Source: DAIOEK01 sp963828285
Lineage (GTDB): Bacteria; Chloroflexota; Anaerolineae; Anaerolineales; Anaerolineaceae
Direction: 5' to 3'
Assembly: GCA_963828285.1 (NCBI GenBank)
Contig: CAWHEB010000005.1
Location: 62,001 to 126,000, forward strand
DNA length: 64,000 nt
Shown: one piece after another, positions 53,401 to 62,440 of the stretch
How the letters are laid out: every line of letters begins with the position of its first letter
How positions within the stretch are numbered: the first letter of the stretch is position 1
Notes under the pieces: model-generated
Seen by the model: the letters and a program-made list of their open reading frames with translations, nothing else
Database searches by the model: none
Told to the model about the DNA's origin: nothing
Program-made: the position numbers and the translations under genes

Positions 53401-54460
53401 ATGAAAAAGGGACAATTTACTTTGATCTTTATGGTGCTGGCAGCTTCTCTGTTGCTAAGTGCCTGTACAGGAACTGGCGCATCTTCCAGTTGGCCTGGGG
53501 TTACCGTAGATGGTAACAAACTGTATGTGGCGTATGGACCTTACGTGTATCGCGGTCAACGCAGAGAACGGCAGTCTGCTTTGGAAATATCCAGAAAAAG
53601 CGAATGCAAAAGTATCCTACTATGCTCCCCCAACATTGACGGGGGATGGTCAGCTCATTGTTAGTGATTACCACAATGCATTAACATCCTTAAATCCGGA
53701 CACTGGCGCAAAACTATGGTCATTCACTGGAAAAGACCGGTTCGTTGCTTCGGCATCAGTTGCTGGCGACATCATCCTTATCCCATCATCTGACCGCAAC
53801 CTGTATGCATTGGATAAGACCGGACAAAAAGTATGGGAGTTTAAAACAGGGAACTCCATTTGGAGTCAACCAGTTGTTTCTGGAGAAATTGTTTATCAGA
53901 CAGCAATGGACCACAAAGTCTACGCTGTAAATCTTAAGAACGGTACCGAAATCTGGTCAACAGATGTAGGTGCGGCAGTTCTAGGTAGCCCGGCGCTGGA
54001 CGATCAGGGAATGCTTTATGTCGGAACACTCGGAAACGAGTTGATAGCCCTGGACGGTTCCAGAGGCACAATCGCCTGGAGATACAAGACAGGAAAAAGC
54101 ATTTGGTCAGGGATTGTCCTAAAAGATAATGTACTTTACTTTGGTGATTTAGGCGGTTCATTTACTGCTCTTTCTACAGAGACCAGAAAACCGGTCTGGC
54201 AATATGCTGCAAATGGAGCCATCGTCAGCCAACCATTGCTTGATGAAAATCGCATCGTATTTACAACAGAAACTGGTGCTGCGGTAAGTCTGGATTACTC
54301 CGGCAAATTATTGGAAACAAAACAGGTGGCAGATAAACTTTACGGATCACCAGTAAAGTCAGGTGAACTTATGCTCATCCCATCCACCCTGGATAATATT
54401 ATTCTTTACGCCTATGATGCTTCGGGCGCTCAACGATGGTCTTTCGCTCCTCCGAAGTAA
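53401..54460 (+). CDS. PQQ-like beta-propeller lipoprotein (one frameshift)
   Basis: About 352 residues joined. The signal peptide FTLIFMVLAASLLLSAC ends in a lipobox. After YVAYGPYVY the frame breaks near 53551 (an extra C in TATCGCGGTC) and continues as AVNAENGSLLWKYPEKANAK. Repeated propeller blades follow: LNPDTGAKLWSF, LDKTGQKVWEFKTG, VNLKNGTEIWSTDVG, LDGSRGTIAWRYKTG and LSTETRKPVWQYA. This is a BamB-like PQQ-repeat fold without evident PQQ ligands; it is likely an extracytoplasmic scaffold. It sits 27 bases after yidD and 12 before yidC, an unusual position that hints at a role with the YidC insertase (inference). Confidence 0.85.
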
Positions 54461-54472
54461 AGGAGATTTGAT

Positions 54473-55285
54473 ATGTGGGATACGTACATTATTACCCCGA
54501 TGGTAAATGCGCTTTTATACATTTACAACCTGGTTGGCCAAAACTTTGGTGTGGCGATCATTCTGTTTACTGTTTTGATCCGCGTGATCACGCTTCCATT
54601 GACTGCCCAGCAAATGAAGGGCTCTCAAGCAATGTCGGATATGCAAAAAGACAAACGCTGGATTGATGCTCAAAAGAAGTATAAAGACAATAAAGAACAG
54701 TTGGCTCAAGAGCAGATGAAGCTGTACAAAGAGTTGGGTGTTAACCCAATGGCAGCTTGTTTACCCACCTTGATCCAATTTCCTGTGATTATTGGTCTCT
54801 ATCAGAGTATTATGGTCACCCTGGCTGCATCTCCGATGGAATTATTGAAACTCACCCATCACATCTACCCCGGGTTTCTGGATGTAGCTAATCTTCTACC
54901 TTTAAATAGCCAATTCTTATGGATGAACTTGGGATTACCGGAAAGCTTAAAGCTTTCTTTCCTGCCCTTTGGAATACCTATATTAGCGATCATCGTTGTA
55001 GCTACAACTTTCCTACAGTCCAAGCTAATGACCCCGCCTTCTGCAAACCCCGGTGATCAAAGCGCGATGGCCACAAAAACAATGAACTTGTATATGCCAT
55101 TTCTTATGGGATATCTGGCACTCACCTTTTCCTCCGGCTTAGCAGTATATTTTGTGACCAGTAACTTGATGGGGATTCTACAATATGGTCTCATGGGGAA
55201 ACTGGATTTCAAGAATCTGATCAACTCCATTACAGGTGCAAAACCAAAGCAGGTTGAGATTATAGAAAAAGCCAAAGAAAAATAG
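54473..55285 (+). CDS. yidC: Membrane protein insertase YidC
   Basis: 270 residues, the short Gram-positive-type length without the large periplasmic domain. Five helices; VAIILFTVLIRVITLPLTAQQMKGS carries the conserved Arg in the hydrophilic groove, then ELGVNPMAACLPTLIQFPVIIGLY and FLPFGIPILAIIVVATTFLQ. It inserts membrane proteins alone or with SecYEG. An AAAGGAG ribosome site precedes ATG 54473. It is eight bases upstream of the jag gene. Confidence 0.96.
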   Translation: MWDTYIITPMVNALLYIYNLVGQNFGVAIILFTVLIRVITLPLTAQQMKGSQAMSDMQKDKRWIDAQKKYKDNKEQLAQEQMKLYKELGVNPMAACLPTLIQFPVIIGLYQSIMVTLAASPMELLKLTHHIYPGFLDVANLLPLNSQFLWMNLGLPESLKLSFLPFGIPILAIIVVATTFLQSKLMTPPSANPGDQSAMATKTMNLYMPFLMGYLALTFSSGLAVYFVTSNLMGILQYGLMGKLDFKNLINSITGAKPKQVEIIEKAKEK

Positions 55286-55293
55286 AGGGTAGC

Positions 55294-56061
55294 ATGGTTG
55301 ACAATCGAACTTCGCATGAAGTAACCGCATTAACAGTCGAAGAAGCAATCGAACAAGGATTGGATGAATTAGGACTTTCTGTTGATGATGTCGAAATAGA
55401 AACTGTTGATGAAGGCAGCAAGGGATTTCTTGGGCTGGGATCAAAACTTGCCAAGATCATCATCTATTACAACAAACCTTTTGACGATGTTAAGGAAGTC
55501 AAGAAAACTGCCAAACCAAAAGTAGTCAAAGAGGTAGTAGAAAAAATTGTTGCCCCCAAACCTGTGGTTAGAAAACCCAGCCCTGTTGGTGAAGAAATTG
55601 AGCTACAGACTGCGCGTGAGACAGTCAGTGAAATGCTTGAAAAAATGGGCATTTCTGCTCAGGTAACTGCAACTTTTGTAAGTGACGATCCCCAGCATAC
55701 GGATGGTGTACTAGTTGAAGTGACCGGCAAAGATCTAAGTATCCTGATTGGCCGCAAATCTGAAACTCTCAATGCATTGCAATACATCGCCAGTTTGATC
55801 ATTGGTAAAAGACTTGAGAAATGGGTGCCGTTGAGCATTGACGTGGAAGGTTATCGAGACCGTCGGGAACGCCAGTTGAAACAGCTCGCTTTACGTATGG
55901 CGGAGCAGGCAGTTACAACCGGCCGCCGTCAAATGTTGGAACCCATGCCAGCCAATGAACGCCGGATCATACACATCGCTCTACGTGATCACCCGCAGGT
56001 GATCACAGAATCAACCGGTGATGAGCCTAATCGGAAACTAACCATCATCCCTAAAAAATAG
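55294..56061 (+). CDS. jag: RNA-binding protein Jag/KhpB (Jag_N-KH-R3H)
   Basis: 255 residues. The Jag_N domain (about 10-60, VEEAIEQGLDELGLSVDDVE and GSKGFLGLGSKLAKI) is followed by a Lys/Val-rich linker. A KH domain follows (about 150-175, LIGRKSETLNALQYIASLI) and then an R3H domain with MPANERRIIHIALRDHPQVITESTGDEPNRK. KhpB binds RNA and influences cell division and envelope synthesis in Gram-positives. It is the last gene of the rpmH cluster and is followed by a terminator. Confidence 0.95.
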   Translation: MVDNRTSHEVTALTVEEAIEQGLDELGLSVDDVEIETVDEGSKGFLGLGSKLAKIIIYYNKPFDDVKEVKKTAKPKVVKEVVEKIVAPKPVVRKPSPVGEEIELQTARETVSEMLEKMGISAQVTATFVSDDPQHTDGVLVEVTGKDLSILIGRKSETLNALQYIASLIIGKRLEKWVPLSIDVEGYRDRRERQLKQLALRMAEQAVTTGRRQMLEPMPANERRIIHIALRDHPQVITESTGDEPNRKLTIIPKK

Positions 56062-56079
56062 ATTCGCAAGATTGAAACC

Positions 56080-56114
56080 AACACCTCATCAGTAAAACGA
56101 TGAGGTGTTTTTTA
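56080..56114 (+). terminator. Rho-independent terminator after jag
   Basis: A perfect stem AACACCTCATC/GATGAGGTGTT with an 8-base loop and a T-run. Confidence 0.88.
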
Positions 56115-56200
56115 TCGGTATCCCCATCCTTTTATACTGACAGTTTTTCTCATATAATCAGGTTATCAATTGACATTCAAATACTCATCGAGGAAAAAAT

Positions 56201-57511
56201 ATGCGTGCAGTCGATATCATCGGTAAAGTCCGAGACAAAATAGAAATATCTCCAACCGAAATCCAGTATTTTGTTAAAGGGATCGCAGATGGATCTATCC
56301 CTGATTATCAGGTATCCGCATGGGCAATGGCTGTATTGCTTAATGGATTGTCTGAACGGGAAACCACCGAATTGACCCTGGCAATGGCAAGATCCGGTGA
56401 AATGCTTGACCTATCAAATGTTGTTGACATAGCTGTCGATAAGCACTCCACGGGCGGTGTTGGCGATAAGACCACCCTTGTTGTTGAACCTATCGTAGCT
56501 TCATGCGGATTACCTGTTGGAAAAATGTCTGGTCGCGGATTAGGCTTTTCTGGTGGTACGCTGGATAAGCTCGAATCGATCCCGGGTTATAGAACAGACT
56601 TGACCCAGGAAGAGTTCTTAACTCAGTTGAAAATGATCGGCATTGTTTTAACCGGTCAAACCGGGGATCTTGCACCAGCCGATGGAAAATTATATGCGCT
56701 CCGGGACGTTACCGGGACTGTGCAATCCATCCCCCTGATTGCTTCATCAGTGATGAGTAAGAAGATCGCTGCCGGTGCACAGGCTATCGTTTTGGATGTC
56801 AAGGTGGGGCATGGGGCATTCATGAAAAACCTGGATGAAGCGATCAAATTATCACATTTGATGGTTTCCATCGGAAAGCTAAGTGGAAGAAAAGTAACTG
56901 CTGTCCTCTCGGATATGAACCAACCACTTGGTCATGCGGTTGGAAATGCATTGGAAGTGAAAGAAGCGATCGACACTTTACATGGGAATGGTCCTGCAGA
57001 CTTTCGCGAGCATTGTTTAACAATCGCTTCGCATATGCTTCGAATAGGAAATAAAGCACGAGATGCTACTATGGCACGCTGGATGGCAGAAGAAGCATTG
57101 GATAACGGAAAAGGATGGGAAACATTCCGCAGATTGATTCAAGCACAGGGCGGCAATATTTTATATGTTGATCAGCCACAGCACTTACCCCAGGCGCCCA
57201 TTGTAGAAGTCGTCAAAGCAGAAGCACCAGGATTTATTCAAGAGATCAATGCCCGGATCGTGGGAGAAGTATCCGTTGAGATGGGAGCAGGAAGAGCGAA
57301 AAAAGGGGAATCCATAGATCATGCTGTTGGTTTAATGATCATGCGCAAAGTTGGCGATCAGGTGCAAAAAGGTGATACGCTGTTTATCATCCACGCAAAA
57401 GATGAGAAAAGTGCGGCTAGTGCCAGGGAGAAAATTCTTCGGGCATTTAGCTGGTCTACTGAAGCTGTTGAGCCATTACCTTTGTTTTACGATATTATTT
57501 ATTCAGAGTGA
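56201..57511 (+). CDS. Thymidine/pyrimidine-nucleoside phosphorylase
   Basis: 436 residues; it cleaves pyrimidine nucleosides with phosphate to base plus (deoxy)ribose-1-phosphate. The glycosyltransferase-family-3 N-domain (MRAVDIIGKVRDKIEISPTE) is followed by the phosphate/substrate motif DKHSTGGVGDKTTLVVEPI and KMSGRGLGFSGGTLDKLESI, then DVKVGHGAFMK and the C-terminal PYNP_C region. DeoA and Pdp cannot be separated by eye. The 3' end overlaps the convergent S8 protease gene by 13 bases. Confidence 0.93.
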   Translation: MRAVDIIGKVRDKIEISPTEIQYFVKGIADGSIPDYQVSAWAMAVLLNGLSERETTELTLAMARSGEMLDLSNVVDIAVDKHSTGGVGDKTTLVVEPIVASCGLPVGKMSGRGLGFSGGTLDKLESIPGYRTDLTQEEFLTQLKMIGIVLTGQTGDLAPADGKLYALRDVTGTVQSIPLIASSVMSKKIAAGAQAIVLDVKVGHGAFMKNLDEAIKLSHLMVSIGKLSGRKVTAVLSDMNQPLGHAVGNALEVKEAIDTLHGNGPADFREHCLTIASHMLRIGNKARDATMARWMAEEALDNGKGWETFRRLIQAQGGNILYVDQPQHLPQAPIVEVVKAEAPGFIQEINARIVGEVSVEMGAGRAKKGESIDHAVGLMIMRKVGDQVQKGDTLFIIHAKDEKSAASAREKILRAFSWSTEAVEPLPLFYDIIYSE

Positions 57512-59220
57512 GATTTATTTCTCTTCCACAACCATAACGCAAACCATAGAGCTCCTCCTCCTCCAACCAGGCAGATTCCGCCAACAAGGGGGAGGATTGT
57601 TTTTGGCGCAGAATTATTGAGATCATTAGATGGTGCTGGAGAAGGATTAATCGATCCCGCAATGGAAGTAGGCGTTGAAGATAATGACATCCCGGAAATC
57701 TCAGATTCGGTCAGATCTAAATTCGGAGTTAGCGTGAAAGTGGGAATGGATGTAGCCTGAGTTGAAGTTGGCAATCCAAAAATGATCGGGTTGACATATC
57801 CTGGTGTGGGAGTTCTGGTTTTTTTTGTATGATCGTCAGTTGGCGGATCGAGCAAATACTTGATGGCTGCATCGACCTGGATCAGTCCATGACCACTGGC
57901 TCTATCCCAACCATGAGATGAGATATCTTTTGCTGACCCTTCCATTGCATTTTCGACGATATACGACGAATTTACACCTGGAAGGCTGAACAAGAGCGCT
58001 GCCAAGCCAGATACGAACGGTGCTGCCATGCTTGTTCCGCTTTCATACCCGTAATTACCGATCACAGTGGAATAAACATTCACACCCGGTGCTGCCAGGT
58101 CCATTTGTGCGCCACTATTTGAGAAACCGGCAACTGTCTGATTCTGGCTTACCGCAGCTACAGCAACCACTGCAGGGTAAGCAGCGGGATAAGCGATTTT
58201 TGTCAGGTAATCGTTCCCGGCAGCTGCGACAACCAGCACACCGCGATCGATAGCGTAGTTGACTGCGTTTTGAAGTGTTGGTGAAGTGTTGTAACCACCC
58301 AAGCTCAAGTTGATTATTTGAGCTCCGTTATCAGCCGCAAATATGATCCCCGCTGCTACACCAGCATAAGTACCATTTGCATCTGAATCCAATACTTTTA
58401 CAGGGAGAATATTACTATTCCAAGAAACTCCAGCCACTCCGGTACCATTATTCCCGAAAGCAGAAGCAATACCGGCGACATGAGTTCCATGTCCTTCGTC
58501 ATCCATCGGGTCGTCATCGTTGTTGACAAAATCATATCCCGAAAGGATCCGTCCAGAAAATTCAGGGTGTGAAAGATCGACACCGGTATCGACGATTGCG
58601 ATGGTTATGGTAGGTGATCCTGTCGTTGTATCCCATCCCTTTGGTGCGTGGATGAGAGGTAATCCCCATTGAGCGGAATAAAAGGAATCGTTTGGGATAG
58701 TATCGAACGCAGTTACATCATAATTTGGTTCGATATATTTAATAGAATCTGTTCCCTCATAGTCACTTAGCTGACTTTGCGGTATTTCTAATAATTGAAC
58801 ACCTATCTTGGCTAATTCAATTTGAAGTTGACCGTTCAGACTGTTTCTAAGCTGTTGTCTGGGAGTTGGTATTGCTGTTGAAGGATCGTATCCAACTAAT
58901 ACTTGGACCATCTTATCAGGTTGTCTGGTCGGTTCCATCAGAGTAGGTATTTCTTCTTTTGGAGTGTTGGTCGGTGTGGATTCTGTAGGCAGTTGAGTTG
59001 TTGCAGGTGTCTCAGTTGGCAAATCCGTTGGGAAAACGCTTGGAGACGGTAATGCTGTAGGTTCCGGCGTGCCCGTAATTCCCGGATCAGTTGGAGTGAA
59101 GGTGCTTTGATCGGTTGTGGAAGTTTGATATTGTCCGCTGGATGGTGCGAACGCTAACGTTGAGAGCATCATGCATAATAAGATGATTAATCTCAACCCC
59201 TGTCTTATTAAGGAACGCAT
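57499..59220 (-). CDS. S8 family subtilisin-like serine protease, surface-anchored
   Basis: 573 residues from ATG 59220 (MRSLIRQGLRLIILL), where the signal peptide starts. A Thr/Pro linker and an inhibitor_I9-like propeptide region (about 90-165) precede the peptidase_S8 domain with Asp in IVDTGVDLSHPEF (near 210), His in GHGTHVAGIAS (near 243), the oxyanion AAAGNDY, and Ser in GTSMAAPFVSGLA (near 397). A second Thr/Pro linker and a C-terminal hydrophobic helix (PLVGGICLVGGGGALWFALW) with basic KRNK tail give a membrane or cell-wall anchor. Probably a surface-bound degradative protease. Confidence 0.93.
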   Translation of the reverse strand: MRSLIRQGLRLIILLCMMLSTLAFAPSSGQYQTSTTDQSTFTPTDPGITGTPEPTALPSPSVFPTDLPTETPATTQLPTESTPTNTPKEEIPTLMEPTRQPDKMVQVLVGYDPSTAIPTPRQQLRNSLNGQLQIELAKIGVQLLEIPQSQLSDYEGTDSIKYIEPNYDVTAFDTIPNDSFYSAQWGLPLIHAPKGWDTTTGSPTITIAIVDTGVDLSHPEFSGRILSGYDFVNNDDDPMDDEGHGTHVAGIASAFGNNGTGVAGVSWNSNILPVKVLDSDANGTYAGVAAGIIFAADNGAQIINLSLGGYNTSPTLQNAVNYAIDRGVLVVAAAGNDYLTKIAYPAAYPAVVAVAAVSQNQTVAGFSNSGAQMDLAAPGVNVYSTVIGNYGYESGTSMAAPFVSGLAALLFSLPGVNSSYIVENAMEGSAKDISSHGWDRASGHGLIQVDAAIKYLLDPPTDDHTKKTRTPTPGYVNPIIFGLPTSTQATSIPTFTLTPNLDLTESEISGMSLSSTPTSIAGSINPSPAPSNDLNNSAPKTILPLVGGICLVGGGGALWFALWLWKRNKSHSE

Positions 59221-59293
59221 TTTCACATTATCCCACAAAAATCTAGATTTATTAAGTTGACGAAAAAATTCCAAAAAAAGTTCCCGTGTTCTG

Positions 59294-59303
59294 ATCACGT
59301 GAT
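59294..59303. promoter_or_regulatory. Perfect 10-bp palindrome before the uridine-kinase-like gene
   Basis: ATCACGTGAT lies 54 bases before ATG 59358 and between divergent genes. It may be a regulator site, but no family match is claimed. Confidence 0.25.
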
Positions 59304-59357
59304 ATTCGATTATGTTAGAATCAAAAAACACAAGATACATCTCCAAAGAGAGACATT

Positions 59358-61067
59358 ATGGCAAAATTTGAATTTGTCGAGCAAAGAGAAACAGTCGAGA
59401 TATCCCTACCGGATGGTCGGGTCATCTCAGGAAAAAGAGGCTCCACGCTTGAGGAGTTTTTTAGAATTCTTCCTGATGACGAAAAGGAAATCATCGTAGG
59501 CGCGGTAGCAAATGGTGAATTACACGAGCTGACATTCCCAATCGACATGGACAGTCGGGTCATCCCGGTCACGATGAGGGATGCGGACGGAGCAAGAATC
59601 TACAGGAGATCGCTCACATTTCTACTAGAAGTGGCTTTTGAAGACCTGTTTCCCAATGCACAGGTCACCATTGATCATTCAGTGGCATCAGGTGGATTTT
59701 ATTGTGCTGTCTCAGGCAGAGACAATCTGAGCCCAAACGAACTGGAACAATTGCGAAATTTGATGCAGATCCTGGTCAGGACAAATCTCAAATTTGAACG
59801 TCAGCAAGTACCATTAAAAGAAGCTATCGATTATTTCCTGCAACAAGGTAATCTGGACAAGGTCAGGCTTCTTAAATACCGCCAGAAAGAGTTTTTGATC
59901 CTCTATAGATTGGAAAACCATCGTGATTATCACCATGGATACCTTGTTCCATCCACCGGATACATCAAGTGGTTTGAACTTGCTTTGATGGATAATGGAT
60001 TTGTCCTGAATTATCCGAGAAGATTCTCCCCTAAGAAAGTAGTACCAATTCCACCTGATCCCCAATTGTTATCCACCTTTCAATTGTATGGGAAATGGCT
60101 CCAAAGACTGGGGATCGAGAGCGTCGGCGCACTAAATGATGCCATTGATGCCGGGAAGATCCGTGAGGTGATCCTTGTGTCTGAAGCATTGCATGAACAA
60201 AGAATTGCAGATATGGCCCGAACCATTTCGGAAAAATCGGACAAGCTGCGGATCGTGCTGATCAGCGGTCCGTCTTCATCAGGAAAGACGACTTTTTCAA
60301 AACGTCTGGCAGTCCAATTGATATCACAAGGTGTTTCTCCGTTTGCATTGGAATTGGATAATTACTTTGTTGACCGTGAAAAAACCCCAAAGGATGAAAA
60401 TGGGAATTTTGATTTCGAAGCACTGGATGCATTGAACAGACCTTTGCTCAATGACCATCTGCAGGGATTGATCAGGGGAGACCTGGTTCAAATACCGGTA
60501 TACAACTTCAAGGCTGGAAAAAGTGAACCTGGTGAAGAAGTTCAACTCGAACCAGGTCAGATGATCATTTTGGAAGGAATTCACGGATTAAATCCGGATT
60601 TGTTGCCCAACATTTCTTCCAGTCAGACATACCGAATTTATGTATCGGCGCTTACACAATTGAATCTGGACAGACATAACCGGATCTCAACCACTGACAC
60701 GAGGTTAATCCGCAGGATCGTCCGGGATGCACGCGAAAGAGGATATAGTGCTCAGCAAACTATCTCGAGGTGGGAATCTGTTAGAAAAGGGGAGAAGGAC
60801 AGAATATTCCCATACCAGGAATTCGCGGATACGATGTTCAATTCTGCTTTAGCTTATGAATTATCAGCTTTAAAACCATTGGTAGAGCCGCTTCTTCGCC
60901 AAGTGTCTTTTGGATCCATGGAACATATAGAAGCGAAACGATTGTTGGCGTTTCTCGAGTGGTTCCTACCTGTAGAGCCAGATCTTATTCCGGATAATTC
61001 GATCATACGCGAATTCATCGGCGGATCCATTCTATCGGGATTCAAGATTTGGTCGAATGGGTCATAA
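59358..61067 (+). CDS. Nucleoside (uridine-type) kinase with N-terminal TGS and ThrRS-like domains
   Basis: 569 residues. An N-terminal TGS-like domain (VEISLPDGRVISGKRGSTLEEF) is followed by a region resembling the threonyl-tRNA synthetase second additional domain (SLTFLLEVAFEDLFPNAQVTIDHSV). From about 295 there is a PRK/uridine-kinase domain with P-loop ISGPSSSGKTTFSKRLAVQL, the DxYF-like LDNYFVDREKTP, VPVYNFKAG-like IPVYNFKAGKSE, and ILEGIHGLNPDL. This fusion is widespread in bacteria; the kinase substrate is assumed to be a nucleoside but is not proven. Confidence 0.9.
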   Translation: MAKFEFVEQRETVEISLPDGRVISGKRGSTLEEFFRILPDDEKEIIVGAVANGELHELTFPIDMDSRVIPVTMRDADGARIYRRSLTFLLEVAFEDLFPNAQVTIDHSVASGGFYCAVSGRDNLSPNELEQLRNLMQILVRTNLKFERQQVPLKEAIDYFLQQGNLDKVRLLKYRQKEFLILYRLENHRDYHHGYLVPSTGYIKWFELALMDNGFVLNYPRRFSPKKVVPIPPDPQLLSTFQLYGKWLQRLGIESVGALNDAIDAGKIREVILVSEALHEQRIADMARTISEKSDKLRIVLISGPSSSGKTTFSKRLAVQLISQGVSPFALELDNYFVDREKTPKDENGNFDFEALDALNRPLLNDHLQGLIRGDLVQIPVYNFKAGKSEPGEEVQLEPGQMIILEGIHGLNPDLLPNISSSQTYRIYVSALTQLNLDRHNRISTTDTRLIRRIVRDARERGYSAQQTISRWESVRKGEKDRIFPYQEFADTMFNSALAYELSALKPLVEPLLRQVSFGSMEHIEAKRLLAFLEWFLPVEPDLIPDNSIIREFIGGSILSGFKIWSNGS

Positions 61068-61104
61068 GTTATTCATCGGTAATCATCATATTACTTTAAA
61101 GAAC

Positions 61105-61138
61105 AAAATCCTCGCAATAATTTGCGAGGATTTTATAT
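61105..61138. terminator. Bidirectional rho-independent terminator
   Basis: A stem AAAATCCTCGCAA/TTGCGAGGATTTT with a short loop. It lies between the convergent kinase (plus) and aminotransferase (minus) genes. Confidence 0.82.
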
Positions 61139-61160
61139 TTTGGAATAGTTACAGACGATT

Positions 61161-62384
61161 TTATACCATTGACTTGATCACGCGGGATAATCTTTCCATG
61201 CCCTCAGCAATGATGGGGGGTTTGCTGTAAGAGAAGTTTAACCTCATGGTATTCTTTCCTCTGCCATCTGGATGGAAAGCTCCGCCTGGAACAAAAGCCA
61301 CCTTTTCTTTATCCAGAGCTACTTTAAGAACATCCACTGCATCAAGGTGTTCTGGAATCGTGACCCATAAGAATAACCCGCCTTCCGGTTTTGTCCATTT
61401 CACGCCTGCGGGCATAAACTCAGTCAGGGTCTCCAACATCACATCCTTGCGTTCTTTGTAAACCTGGCGGATGATTTTTACATGTTGATCAAGAAAGCCA
61501 TTTTTACCGACCTCATATGCTACCACCTGATTAAAGGTCGCTGTATGAAGATCCGCACCCTGTTTGGCAAGGACGAGTTTTCGGATCACTTCTGGAGGGG
61601 CGATGATCCAAGCCAGGCGAAGACCTGGAGCTAATGTCTTGGAGAAGGTGCTTAGATAGATCACGTTTCCTGAATAACTTGGTTCATGGTTCTCAGCGCG
61701 GTAACAGTTATCCAAATAGACAACAGGCGGGATATGTTCCCCTTCAAATCTGAGTTGACCATATGGATCGTCTTCAACGATGGGCACGCCATACCTGTCT
61801 GCGAGTTCGATGATCTTATGTCTTCTGTCCAATGGGAGGGTGACACCTGTTGGATTTTGGAAATTAGGCAATAAGTATATAAATTTTGGTCCAGTTCGCA
61901 GTGCCTGTTCCAAAGATTCGGTGATCATACCGTTGTCATCACTGGGGACAGTGACGTATTCTGCACCATATGCATTCCAAGCCTGTAGAGCGCCTAGATA
62001 GGTAGGAGATTCCACCAATATGCGGTCGCCATGATTGATAAAGATCTTTCCCAACAGATCCAATGCTTGTTGTGAACCTGATGTGATCAATATATTATCC
62101 GGGACTACTTTCATTGCGTATCGTTCAGTATGTCTGGCGATCATCTCCCGTAAAGGTAAATATCCTTCGGTAGTGCCATATTGCAGTGCTACTGCTCCAT
62201 GTTCTTTCAAAACCTGGACACAAGCATCAGAAATCTCTTGATAAGGGAACACATCCGGTGCCGGCAGTCCACCAGCAAAAGATATAATGTCTTCTCGTTC
62301 GGTAAACTTTAGCAATTCGCGAATCATTGAACCCGACATCCGTTGAGTACGCTGCGCATATCGGTGATCCCATGGTGTTTGCAT
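61161..62384 (-). CDS. PLP-dependent aminotransferase, 2-aminoadipate (LysN)/MocR-like class I
   Basis: 407 residues: ISFAGGLPAPDVFPYQEI near the N-terminus, ALQYGTTEGYLPLREMIA, ITSGSQQALDLLGKIF, NFQNPTGVTLPLDRR, VEDDPYGQLRFEG, and the PLP lysine in STFSKTLAPGLRLAWI. This is the signature of the aminotransferase I group that includes LysN and valine/aromatic transaminases; the natural substrate is not resolved. There is no N-terminal GntR domain, so it is an enzyme, not a MocR regulator. It lies just downstream of gcvT on the same strand. Confidence 0.92.
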   Translation of the reverse strand: MQTPWDHRYAQRTQRMSGSMIRELLKFTEREDIISFAGGLPAPDVFPYQEISDACVQVLKEHGAVALQYGTTEGYLPLREMIARHTERYAMKVVPDNILITSGSQQALDLLGKIFINHGDRILVESPTYLGALQAWNAYGAEYVTVPSDDNGMITESLEQALRTGPKFIYLLPNFQNPTGVTLPLDRRHKIIELADRYGVPIVEDDPYGQLRFEGEHIPPVVYLDNCYRAENHEPSYSGNVIYLSTFSKTLAPGLRLAWIIAPPEVIRKLVLAKQGADLHTATFNQVVAYEVGKNGFLDQHVKIIRQVYKERKDVMLETLTEFMPAGVKWTKPEGGLFLWVTIPEHLDAVDVLKVALDKEKVAFVPGGAFHPDGRGKNTMRLNFSYSKPPIIAEGMERLSRVIKSMV

Positions 62385-62440
62385 AAATAGTCTCCTGTTT
62401 TGATTAGTTTATGAAGCCATTCGATCCAATGCAGGTCTGA

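Noticed and set aside
60066..60080. DnaA-box-like TTATCCACC that could mark a replication origin.
   Set aside because: A single imperfect box inside a coding sequence, with no cluster. The rpmH and recF loci here also lack dnaA and dnaN neighbours.
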